From Stratiolaelaps scimitus (lineage: Eukaryota; Arthropoda; Arachnida; Mesostigmata; Laelapidae): DNA of 64,000 nt. The stretch covers positions 3,663,001-3,727,000 of the forward strand of contig JABWDB010000031.1 in the NCBI GenBank assembly GCA_019614645.1, in the 5' to 3' direction. Numbering within the stretch: the first letter of the stretch is position 1; each line of letters starts with the position of its first letter. The position numbers and the translations under genes were made by a program. The notes below the pieces were generated by a model, which saw nothing but the letters and a program-made list of their open reading frames with translations, was not told the origin of the DNA and did not search any database. This document shows, one piece after another, positions 11,268 to 22,350 of this stretch.

Positions 11268-12510
11268 AGCAAATCAATAAGCCACTTAATTGAAACATTC
11301 GTCCTTTGACGATCGTGGAGAATTGGTTGTCGGCGTGTGATGAGGATGAGAGATTTATAAGAGACAGTCGCCGGCCAAGTTTTAAATGATCAACGAGTCT
11401 GACTTGTGGTCGTTGTTGTTGATGGTGATGAGCTGACTACCAATTAGTATTGTACTAACCATTTTGATATACATTATATATTTAGATATGTATGTATATT
11501 GTATTGGAACCTGAATGTTCAAGTGCACATAACGTAAAACGATTAGTCAAAACGGCAGCGTATTGTGATAATGTAACACTATAACGAGGTTGGTGAAATA
11601 TATCAACGAGGTTGGTAAATCGGACCTCGCACTGTTCATATACGGGAAGCAGCGCTATTCATTAACGAAATCATTAGACAATTTGTGGAATATTTCAAAG
11701 CAGAATGAAATAGAAGACCGTTCAATAATCAGAGATGTAACCGGGGTTGTTGCTTTAGATCGCCCCCACGTACTGAATCGTCGTAAAGCTGGAGTGTCGC
11801 AGGCTTGCAACCAAATAAGATCTAGGTAAATGATTTTTTCTCGAGTTCATTTTGACTGAAATAAAGTCAAGTAATTTTTATACATGAGACAGTAATTCAT
11901 TTGTTGTCTTGCCTTTTAATCCAATGGTCACTGAACGGTTTGGAAAAGAGATGTGAGTCACTTCCTTTAGATTTTAAAAAACACTTTCCGACTGGGCAAA
12001 TTTTATTAGACCTTCTTGATATTAATGCAATCCCTGATGGGACTTACGAAACAAGTATGGGATCCCGTAATTAGGATGCAGCAAATGCAGAATAGCTAAA
12101 AAAATTATACTAACCGACAATCAACCAGAAAGCTGTAAGTAAACCAGTAACCAAAATTTATTTTGCCGTGTACAATAATTATAGATATTAAAAAAATGTA
12201 TTGTTATTAAATACAGAGAGGGAGCTACGTAAGGGCTAGGTACATAGCTGTAATTGAATTAAGTACAATATATTTAATTTTATATCAGACGTTCATACAA
12301 GACCATTATAATTTTTAAAACACAAGTAAATATTGAAATAAATACAATATATTCAAATATTATTTTGCAACAGCGTATATTTATTTAATTTTACTCTAAA
12401 AATATTTATCCTTAGCACATACTGAAATTACTGAGTGGTTGTTCTCTGCATTATCATTAGTTATTGAAGTTACTTTTATTTGTTTTATGATTGGCCTAAT
12501 TAAAAACGCA
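11268..12510. other. Convergent intergenic region, KCTD9 to MRPS10
   Basis: AT-rich sequence between two tail-to-tail genes; it must hold both 3' UTRs. A 79-codon open stretch at 11590-11829 begins at a non-ATG codon and resembles nothing known. No other feature is seen. Confidence 0.6.
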
Positions 12511-15500
12511 CTACGATTCCGGCAGTTCTGAAGGTCTCTGCCTGAGGTGCTCCGGAAGGGGTTGGATCTCATGCTTCGTTACCTGAAAGTCATAAATAGA
12601 ATAACCTTCATCATCGAGTTCTGTTTAGTGTAGACAATGTGTATAGCCAATACTCCAGGTTAGATGGATCAGTTCGTCACTGCAAATATTTAACTAATAC
12701 TAACTTGAACTTGTTTTGGAAGATAGACAGTTATGCTAGGCTGACCCAAAAAAATAACACTCGTATCGTCTTGCGCCTTATTCTTATTGTTGGCCGATTT
12801 GAATTCAAATTTGGGGGGTAGTGAACCACACAAATTAGCAAGCAGGTAGCGCGAATGCCTAGCTATCATACGGCTTTCGTTGGGCATTCGAAATAGCCAC
12901 TGGCGGACCAGGTCCCTCAGACTTGCATTCAGAGAAGAAAAGTGTCAGGTTTATGTTTCAAAAGAAGAAATGTCTAGCTGAAATCCATCGAAGGTTGGTT
13001 AGCGTGCACGGCCATAATGTCCTGAGTCGAGGTGCGCTGTTGGTGTGCGCAGTTTAGGCAAGGCTACCGGGACATTAATGTACATCGAGGGCGCCCATCG
13101 CGAATCTCGACTCGAGAAACGGATCGAGATAATCGAAAAAGCGCTGGAGCAAACTAGAGCTTGGTCATTGACGACTTTGTCGGCTGAAATTGGCGTGCCT
13201 CGTGAAACATGTTGTCGAATCATTAAATAATCTGAGGATACAGAAAAAAAATGCAAAATGGGTCCCTCATTAACTCGGTCCTGGCCAACTGGAAATGCGT
13301 GAGGAGTGTTCGCGAGACAATTTGAAGATATATCGGTAGCAAAAGAGTAGCTTAGAGCTTACCCTTGCAGTGGACGAGACATGGGTCACCCTGTATAGGG
13401 GACCGGGAAAGATCAAGTGAAACAGTGGCTACGACCAGGCGAACAGGCGATGGCTGTAGCAGTACCAAATAGATTCGAGCCTAAAGTAACGGTAGCACTT
13501 GACATGTCTACTACGAGATTTTGGGCCCAAAAGAAAAAAAATCGACTCGGATATCTGGAGTTCTTGAAGGGACTCAGGAATAATTTGCATGGCAATAGGA
13601 AGCACCGAGTGTGGCTGCTCGATAACAATGCTATGGCACATCGTAGCGATGAAATTACGTCCTGGCTTAAGACCAACAAAATTGAAACGTCACCCCCCCT
13701 ATTCTTCCGATTTAAGCCCGTGTGACTAAGGTTGCTTCCATAAATTAAAAAGGGCTATAGGTGGCCAAAAGTAAGCAAACATCAAATTGCTCCGAGAGGC
13801 CTTAAATAGCGAAGTTATAAATGGGAATATAAATAGCGCATACGTAGCGGCCGCCAGAACTCTGGGGTAAAAATAAAACAAATAAGTGCATACCCCTAAC
13901 TCATACTACAAATCTTTGTTTTAACTCACTTCGTTTAGCCAATATCGAAATTTAAGTGTGTTATTTTTTTGGGTCAGCCTAATAACATTTTTTATTAACA
14001 CACTTAATTAACACTTTTAAAAACCACTATACACACAAATTAACACATGACTTAATTATGTTAAGAAAACAGGAATTGTGGAAGCCACAAGTGTGCTAAA
14101 TTGTTAAAAAAAGCCAGCGATGCCAATGGCTAGAGCACCGAGAGCACAGCACCTTGTACACCGATAATCATCTTCAGGGTTGTGGAATAATATTGCAACA
14201 ATATGAACAGCGTTGAATAGCATAGTATAGTTCCTACACGGGTATCACAGTGTCTCATAGACCCGAACATGATCAGCATCATATAGCATTGATAATGGGA
14301 AATTTATTAATGACTTTACGACTTCACTACTCCCACTCCCCCCTGCAAATATTTTTCAATCAGAGTTATAAAAACTCAGCTGAGCAAGGCCTGCATGCCA
14401 GGGCGAACATTAAAACATTGTTTGTAGGTAACAAGTAAAAAAAGCTGCTAACCTTCATTGCAACTCCCTCAGGGATGTTTCTTTCAATGTACTCGAGGAA
14501 AGTGTCTGCCGTTGAGCCGGTGACCTGCTCCATGTCAATCACCTTCATAGAAAAAATAGAAAATAATCGAGCAGTAAATTTCACTATTAGTAATTGAAGT
14601 CATCGATCGCATGAGCCTCAACCTGAAAATGGTTAGATTCAAAATACTCGCGCGGACCTTAGAAACGGAACGCATTAACACTTCCGCTTGTACTTTTGTC
14701 AAAAAGAAAAAAATCTATGCAAACCATCAGTACTAATCCTTCTGTGCAATCACTATATAATAATTTTCATCGGCCCTTTAATTGCTCACAGATTATGAAC
14801 GCTATATATAATTTTCAAATTACTTTTTAAGCCGCCTATTGCTTCTTTGATTGTCCAAGGACAACAACTCTCCTTTAAATCCACTCTAATAAATACAATA
14901 CCTTTATCCAATAGAATGCTTTACCTGGTAATATGTGCGCGCTTCGTATTGTACGAGATGCTTTCGATGGCCGAACGCTGACTTAAGCAAAGTTCGCCTG
15001 CGAATCACCATATCATATCGTTATTATCAGATAGATTTTCTTACAATATCTGGCAGTTGCATGAGGGACAAAGCAGAATATGAAACACCGGATCTCACCT
15101 AAGAAAAGTTCGTTCGACCAATCCTCTCAATGAAATGTGATTCTATTAAGAATGCATTTGATTATAAAACTTAACTGAATGATATTAATTATATTGCTAA
15201 GTATTACGATAAACGCAGAGCTCAAATACAGACCTCTCGAGCGTCTTGGAGGGCTCCCATGTTTTTACCACGGGAATGCCCAGATGCTTGGCACTCTGGA
15301 CAACGAACCATCGGTAGCTCTTGAGAACAGCGGGATCATGGCCGCGAACCTGCAATGTTATGTAATATTAAGTTGTTATACTTATGGCTACTATTGTATT
15401 AAATTATATGAACATGAAGTATGTTCTATTGAGATAGGCATGGCGGGGGTTGGTTGTTTCATGCGCAAGCGATTAACAAACAACTAAATAATGAAACCTC

Positions 15501-16533
15501 CTAAATATTGTTAATTCGTGTACAAGGCTGATTCGTATAAGTAGTTTTTAACTTTTGTACATTTATGTGATTTGTTCCCTCACCTCTAGCTGAAGTTCTC
15601 CATAAAGTTTATCGAGTTCATCTGCATGAGACTGCACGCTAATGGGTTCCTCGTATGATGTTTTTGCCTCATCCAGTTCGGATTTCTCGGACCGAGTCTC
15701 TGTCGACATCAAGCGCCAGGAGACATCCGAGGACGTCCTGACGGCACCCAGTGCAGAGCGAGAAGCCGTGGTCCAGTGGCCACCACTTGCCTGCAACCAA
15801 AATCAATATCCTTATAGGATGATAATATATAACAACTAGGAAAATAAACTGAATGGAACTTCAATTCTATTGGGAGGTAGAGCCCAGTTATTGTTATGTT
15901 AGCTAATATATCACAGTGGGCAGAGAGAACCCGTCCCGTTACTAACCCGTAATACTCAATTTCATTCTTAGCTAGCCCGCCTCTGCTGAGGTGTTATGTG
16001 CTCTTCAGACAATGCTCCCCTTTAAGTCATCTCTATTTGCGAACTCAACCAAGCTTTTGTTTGCAATATTTTCACTCTAGCTCGGATTTGGAAGCAGAAT
16101 CTAACGGAAAACTTCGACTGTGTTGATAAACCTGAAACAATTTATCCCCTCTTTAAACTCGCGTGGTTGGGTAAACTATTTCAAAAACCTAATACACTCC
16201 TTTTGTTTATTAGTTAACATCGACTTAGCTGAAGGCGGCTACTTTCATAGCCTTGAATTTAATTCGGTAGGAATGGTGATAATAAGTACTTTGGCTATAA
16301 TACACAGCTTGAAATTCCAATTCCACCGGTTACTGTTACGTTGCTGCTTAGATGAGTTCAGTTTTTGCCACACAAGTACATACATTTATGTATATAAGTG
16401 CATGTTGTTCACCACGGAGAACTTAAAGATAAATGAAAAGCTTAAAAACGCTGACAGATATTCACGAAGAGCAGCTAGACAAACTTACCAGTATATGCCG
16501 GGCTGCATTCAGAACCATGGTTGTCTTCAACAT
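12511..16533 (-). CDS. MRPS10: Mitochondrial small ribosomal subunit protein S10
   Basis: Complete gene in six minus-strand exons: 16533-16489, 15790-15584, 15349-15234, 14997-14925, 14542-14453 and 12582-12511. Phases match throughout and the product is 200 residues, close to the 201 of the human protein. The first 15-codon exon plus the start of exon 2 form a mitochondrial presequence ([15 protein letters not shown]). The uS10 core follows: [35 protein letters not shown], then [30 protein letters not shown] and IPEGVAMKV. These match the mS10 signature strongly. The protein sits in the head of the mitochondrial 28S subunit. The last intron (12583-14452) carries a mariner transposon in antisense orientation. 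The first exon is short and rests on its donor, phase and targeting character. Confidence 0.94.
12739..13979 (+). mobile_element. Mariner transposon with perfect TIRs and TA target duplication
   Basis: A 1241-bp element bounded by identical 22-bp terminal inverted repeats beginning GGCTGACCC (12739-12760 and 13958-13979). It is flanked on both sides by TA (12737-12738 and 13980-13981), the standard mariner target duplication. Length matches the usual 1.2-1.3 kb. It lies in the last intron of MRPS10, antisense to it. Confidence 0.95.
12950..13790 (+). pseudogene. Decayed mariner transposase
   Basis: Pieces of a mariner transposase are spread over shifted frames. An N-terminal helix-turn-helix part lies near 12970-13040 ([11 protein letters not shown]). 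A second DNA-binding part at 13085-13227 ends RETCCRIIK. The first catalytic aspartate is visible as VDETWV at about 13370, followed within a few codons by a stop. The second is in [10 protein letters not shown] near 13610-13640. The third region (PP...DLSPCD-like) is split by a frameshift near 13695-13725. With these breaks the copy cannot encode an active enzyme. The N-terminal parts resemble the minus-strand mariner at 21.5-22.2 kb, so the two may be one family. Confidence 0.88.
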
Positions 16534-17084
16534 CTTTGTGAGCGAAGTAGAAGATCACATAAGTATTAACACCAAAAAGCACCTAATTATGATCTCTGTG
16601 CGTATGGGCTGTCTTGATGAACTGATTCTTCGAAAGCTAGCGAAGTAACCGTAGATTCAGATCGGCAAACAACTGCATCTACTATAAAGTAAAGGCCAGC
16701 TTTCAGTAGCTCTAAGCGCAGTGCGCGAGAACGATAAGTTGTTTCGGATGTTCTATTGTCTCAATGGGTCGACTCACGCGGCCATAACAAAAACATAACA
16801 GCAGACGAAATCTCGTCGGTGAGAGGGGGTTCCAGGACACGGTCACCCTACACATTGAAGTAACACGAAAAGCCTGCGGAAACATCTAGGGCGGGCGTGT
16901 AGTGGGTTTGAGAGCACCTCTCTATGGTGTTGACTAAACCGCAACACGTATCTGCATTCCCAAATCCCCTCCCACACTCGCCAAAAGGCTGCACCCTCGA
17001 GCACCATATGAGTACGACTTCCGCGCGGTGTTACGCTGGAGCTACTTGCATGCGGGTATTCAGATATACATAGATTACTATGAC
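16534..17084. other. Upstream region of MRPS10
   Basis: No coding signal recognised. The MRPS10 promoter should be at its left end. The right end grades into LINE debris. Confidence 0.4.
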
Positions 17085-17880
17085 ATACTCCAATACTCCC
17101 TCGTTGCCCTTCCCATCTGATAATGGACAACGCCGTCAATCATCTCCGAGTGCGGGGTCCAGCAGGGGGACCGCTGGGCCCGGCTCTCGTCTGCCTGGCC
17201 CTCCGGCCCCTCGCTGCGCCTCTCCAGGCTCACCTGCGGCTGTAGTACATGGATGACGGAACGTTGGCAGGCGATCCGGCAACCGTCGCCTCCGATGTCC
17301 AGCGAATACTCGACTACGAGGGGTCCGGAGGCTTTGCCCTCAACCCCGCGAGGTGCGAGGTCTTCTTTTTGGACCCGCACCCCGACCTCCAGCGCTTGCT
17401 CCCAGGGTGCCGCCTCACTCCGAGGTCCTCCCTTGAGCTCGTCGACTCCCCTCTTACAAACGAGGCCATCCGGCTGCTCTTGGACCGTTGCTTCGAGAAG
17501 ACTGCCGTGATGCTTGACCGTCTGCCTCGGTTGGCGGCTCACGACGGGCTGTTCCTCCTTCGGTCCTGTTTCTCAGCGGCGGTCATGCAGCACTTGCTTA
17601 GGACAAGCCCGGCCGGCACTGAGGCTTCAGCCCTTCACGCCTATGACGACATGGTGCTGGACGCCCTGACGATGATCCTGAACCTCCAGCTTCCTCCTTG
17701 CAGCGCCTGTCCCCCGCTGTGCAGAGAGGCAATGCCATCGCCTCCCTCGGGAGAATGTCAGCCTCGGCCCCGGTCCCCTACTAATCTCCCCCCCCCCAAT
17801 ACCTAGAAACAATTCCTAATTGTAAATTTATGAAGAAATGCTTGGGCACAACCGATCTCCAATAAATGTATGTTAACTGC
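17085..17880 (+). pseudogene. LINE reverse transcriptase 3' fragment with YMDD box
   Basis: A GC-rich remnant. Across two frames it shows a GVQQGD block with LGPAL nearby, then the catalytic YMDDGTLAGD at about 17247, directly preceded by a TAG stop. The open part 17249-17806 includes the usual LNPARCEVFF motif after the active site. Its last coding stretch and tail (starting CTTGCAGCGCCTGTC) match the fragment at 34.8-35.0 kb, so both belong to one non-LTR family. The frame is broken and the copy is dead. Confidence 0.8.
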
Positions 17881-18259
17881 TAATAATAAGGTGTTAACTA
17901 GTAATAATGATAACGAAACGAGTGGTGGAATACGCCTTTGCAAGAATCATGTGCCCTTGACACCCCCTGAAAAAAATATGTCTCTTTGTGCTGTGTGGCA
18001 GATCTATATTCTGTTAGATGTACTATGAAGTCCTTTTGTGGACACTCCTGACCGGGTTGTAGCCCGAATTGGGCACCAAGATATGTGAATGGTAAGAAGA
18101 GGTCAAATGTTTACAGCAATACACACCTAAAGCTATTTTGTTTATACGAACTTGAAAATCGACATATGCTTTCTAATCAAGCAGTTCCTGTGTATTTTAT
18201 ATCTGGATACCGACTTCTAAATGGAGGGAAGGGGATAAAAGTCAATCGCCAAGAAGCCA

Positions 18260-18510
18260 ATGTGGATAAATATAGTATAATGCCGATTCACTCCTGGGAC
18301 CAGAAGCCCCATTGGGATTCTACTCTCCGACAAGAGTGTTCCACTAATTCTCTGTTTAGTCATCACGTTCAGTGTTTAAACTTAATCCCGTTATGAAACT
18401 TATATGAACCTGAAAACGCCGCTACAAAATATATTACGGTGTCCGATATGAATCCCAATGGGGCTTCTGATCCCAGGAGTGAATCGGCATTATACCATAT
18501 TTATCCACAT
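18260..18510. repeat. Inverted repeat pair with 61-bp arms
   Basis: Arms at 18260-18320 and 18450-18510 are reverse complements with two mismatches, starting ATGTGGATAAATAT at the outer ends. The 129-bp spacer has no recognised content. Arms this long and similar suggest a foldback transposon or a recent inverted duplication. No target site duplication is obvious. Confidence 0.88.
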
Positions 18511-18839
18511 AGGTGACATGAAAAATGTCACCAAAGAAGACATCTACTGACGCGTCTACTCGCCCGCCACTTCCCGGAGCAGGCACAGCTGCTGGCGCAC
18601 TGCAGGGCCGCAAGGGAATCTGCGAAGGGACAAGATGTGCTAAGAAGTATAAGATAATTCCTGAGCCAAGGCATACGAAATAGTCAGAAAGAAAGTAGGA
18701 CACGGCCAACTGACCCGTGCCAAATAGGTTGCAGACCATCACGGCCCTCTTCCCCGAGGGACTAACAGAAAGTAACTCTAAGACCCCGCAGATTATTTCT
18801 GACGAGGTCCGGGCGGTCATCAGCAGGCCTTCGACTGGG

Positions 18840-19690
18840 AAAAGCTCCAGGTAGAGGCACCCCCTCGGAAGCGGTCCAATTGCTACTGCGTGATTACCCG
18901 AACATTTGCCAAGGGGTTATGACGCAAGTATTCCGAAGAGGCATCGTTCTCGACTCATGAAAGCAAGCGCGATTGGTGCTGATCCCAAAGCCACCGGGAG
19001 ACCCTCCAGCCATCAGCCCTATCAGTTAGCTACACGCGTTGTCGAAGGCGGCAGAGCACGTGATAGACGGGCGGCTCGTAGACGAGACGGCAAGCCAGCA
19101 CGGATCCTGATCAGGCCGCTCTACCTATTCGGCCATCAGGGAGGTGTTAGAAACAGCTCCGCATAGGACGGAAGCAAACCCGGGTGCGAGAGATCACTGC
19201 CTAGTGATAACGGTGGACGTCAGAAGTGCCTTTAACACTGTATCGTGGAACGCCATAAACTACGCTCTGAGAGAACGCGGCATCTCAAATTACCCGCGTC
19301 AGCTGATCGCCTTTTACCTCCCGGAGTAAAAGAGATCGTTTACGACGACCGCGAATATCGTGCCATGGCGGATGTGCCGCAGGGCTCGGTCCTTGAACCG
19401 GCCCTCTCGACCGCCTACAACAAGATAGTACAAATCCAGCACCCACCCCCAGACACCTCAGTGACCTTCGCAAACGACCTAGCACTCATGGTAAGAGCAC
19501 GCGACTGGCGGATTCTGCAGATGCTCGTGAACAGCGCACTAACAGATGTGGCGAGCATCCTGAGTACCTTCGGTCAGCAGCGGTGAAGTACCTCGCAATA
19601 ATCCTTGATACAGGCCTAACAAGTAAGTCGCACGTCAAATACGCGACGGGGAAGGCATTTAAGGTGACAGATGACCTGATCTTCTCCTAA
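18840..19690 (+). pseudogene. R1-like LINE reverse transcriptase remnant
   Basis: Reverse transcriptase blocks persist across shifted frames: TVDVRSAFNTVSWNAINYAL at about 19209-19268, ADVPQGSVLEPAL near 19370, and FANDLALMV near 19470, where the catalytic YADD has become FAND. A stop interrupts the frame at 19327. The pattern is the same clade as the intact element at the left edge of the window but much older. Confidence 0.8.
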
Positions 19691-21030
19691 AGACGCACTC
19701 TAGTTAGATCAAACCAGTATATAGATTACGTTAACTTCGCGGAGCCATATGTAGAGAAAAACATTAGCACATTATGCTTCTACTGACCATGGTAAATAAG
19801 CAAAACTTGCAATAAAATATGCTACAAATATATCAAACCAGGTATAAAGAGAGAACTACATATTGGTCCTAATCCTACTAACCCACGCGACACCGAATTT
19901 TGGAAATATTAATGATGGGAAGCGAATAGACAAGGCCACAAATTATAATAACTTAAGGTTCAGCTGTGAACTATACATCCCTTAACTAAGAAACATTCAT
20001 CAAAAAGCGTTCACAACAATGGATGCGCACAACGCGCCTTCTTTATTACATATTTACATTCATCGTTCACATTATCGTTGTCATCGACTTTTTCCCAATT
20101 TGTATTGGGATTAGCCCACTCTCCGTTTTTTCCTTCTATGGAACTTTATCTAATATTCGTGTGCAAATACAGTTCACGCTACTGGTTACTGTTATCTCAT
20201 GTCCATCCGTTGATACATGTTATGTCAAATGGTCAATATGTAACGTAATTGCCGACATTACCTAATCCTCGCCATATCTTGCGGTTGTTGTTTTGTATCA
20301 CTGTCACCGAAAAGGCAACTTCAGTTAAGAATAAAGACGGTACTCCTCCGGATAGGGGTCCGTCCATGAGATCATTGCGCAGTCACTTCTTTCCGGATTT
20401 TTCAATTCCTCCGTACGCCAGGGAACCTTCGTCGGAAGCCTTGGTCGCCAGTTCCTTATTTGTTTTGCTCCTTTTATTGTCTGAGAAAAGAACGCACGGT
20501 ATATTTGTTACAGTTAGGCCACGCAACCGTTATCGATAATAAATTCTATTAATACTGAATGTTCAATATACAAGGGAATACAGTTAACAACAGGTTGGTG
20601 GCGGGAAAGGCTCCATTAAAAACTTGTTTGGCTCTTGCAACTACTGACAATGGATAAGATTACCTCCAATCGAGCAACATAATTCCCAAACATACGGGTT
20701 ACTCGATTTTGGGCGACTCTGATCTCATTTCGTTCTATCTACATGTATTCTATTCCAACTTCATTTACATTCATCATAGTCGTTCGCTCGGGTCTGTTCA
20801 TACAGACGGAGATAACAGCAACATTAATTCGAACTGTCCCAAACACGTTCGTAGAGTATCGATGTCTATTCAGCACAAGCTTAAAACGATACGTATCTAT
20901 TACTAAGTAGTTAATTCTCTTCTAAGAGCATATTTTCCTTCGCCAAGAATATAATGGCCATCATTTATTCATTCTTAAGATAGAACTAAGTGTCGCTGAG
21001 CTTTGAAGCTACTTTTCGAGGTTAGGTTAC
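19691..21030. other. No recognisable content
   Basis: AT-rich sequence without family-like frames. An 80-codon hydrophobic open stretch at 20023-20265 has no other support. Confidence 0.4.
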
Positions 21031-21037
21031 AATTCTG

Positions 21038-22250
21038 TCAACACGGAAAAGTCTGCAACGAGACAAACTCCGGCCTATTACTAATTATGGCAAATGAAAG
21101 TGTAATAACCAATGATACGGCCAGAGGTAATGCTTCTAGTGCATATGGACGTGTATGAGACGGTTGTAGAATAGGCTGGCTCAAGTTGGTTTCATTTTTT
21201 TGGAATATCTTAGCGACAATATGATGTGCGAACAACTTACTTCTTTTCGAATTCGAGATGAGACTCGTCAAGAAACTTGTCTTCTGTTTTGGGCGCTTAC
21301 AGTGGCTTCTTTTTGCCTCTGTCACGACCCGATATGAATCCTGGATGTAACCACTTCTGTCTGGGTTGAGAGTTGTCGTAGAATGCCCATGTTTATCTTT
21401 CGTAACAAGTTTGTGCAACAAACTCTTCCCTGTTTCGCCGAGCAGGCAGCAAAACACCAACGATGAGACAGATTATCAGCAGTTCTTGGTCGCCAGTCTA
21501 TCGTGACGGTCCGGGACGTTGCTTGGAATTTAAATTGAAATTCCCTATCCTGAAGCGACTGAACCAATAGTGACACATTGCCGTGGATACTGCACCTTCG
21601 CCTTCAACTGCGCATATGATTCTCACGGTTTCGGCACCACTTTTTCCAGCACGAAAATAGTGAAGGAGACAATGCCGGATATGGACGTTGTCTCGCTCCT
21701 CAGGTATTTTCAGTGTACGGGGAACCCATATTTCATTGACTTTCTTCATCTTCAGTATTTTGGTGATAATTCTATGGCACGTCACCCTAGGAATCCCAGT
21801 CTCATCCGACAAAGACTCCAAGGACCGAGCTCTAGTTTTCTCTAAAGCTGCCTTGATCTTGTCAATTCGTTCGTCTCTTGTCGCACCTGCTTTCTGGTCC
21901 CCGCCTCGGTGTTCATCGGTGTCCCAATTTCCACTGTTAAATCGTTTGCACCAACCTCGCACCGTTCGCAGGCATACGGCAGACCTGCCGTACGCGTTCA
22001 CTAATTGTCGATGGATTTCAGATGAAGAGTGTCCTTGGAGAAACAAAAACCTGATGTTTTCGCGTAGATTTTTGGTTGAATTTGCACTTTTTGCTGCATC
22101 GTCCATTTTTCTGATCGTATCGAGACCGCTTTGTGTTCGAAAGGAACCCACGTTCCTGCCGCATGCCCACTACAAGAATGAACGCATTGCAACGCGTAGT
22201 TTGGATTGTGCGCCATTCGAAAGGCGGGAAAGTTCGAACAGAAAACCCTG
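21038..22250 (-). pseudogene. Mariner transposase locus with fused N-terminal domains
   Basis: On the minus strand an open frame (22151-21498) first encodes a mariner-type helix-turn-helix region (SSEIHRQLVNAYGRS, then ARSLESLSDETGIPRVTCHR and KVNEIWVPRTLKIP). It then runs directly into a second mariner N-terminus (HIRHCLLHYFRAGKSGAET, AVSTAMCHYWFSRFRIGNF). The frame breaks after a KQRPGPSR linker. Further minus-strand frames down to 21038 may be decayed remainder, but no DDD catalytic motif could be placed. Terminal repeats were not found. The first half resembles the mariner at 12.7-14.0 kb. Confidence 0.78.
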
Positions 22251-22290
22251 ATGTTATTGCAAATATTAGCGGGTCGTTAAAACATATTTT

Positions 22291-22350
22291 AGTTATGAAG
22301 TAGTTCAATGAACGAATGAAGTTAATGAAGTATTTCAATGAACGAATAAA
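22291..22350. repeat. Two-copy 30-bp tandem repeat
   Basis: Units 22291-22320 and 22321-22350 share the core TTCAATGAACGAAT and differ at a few positions. Confidence 0.85.
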
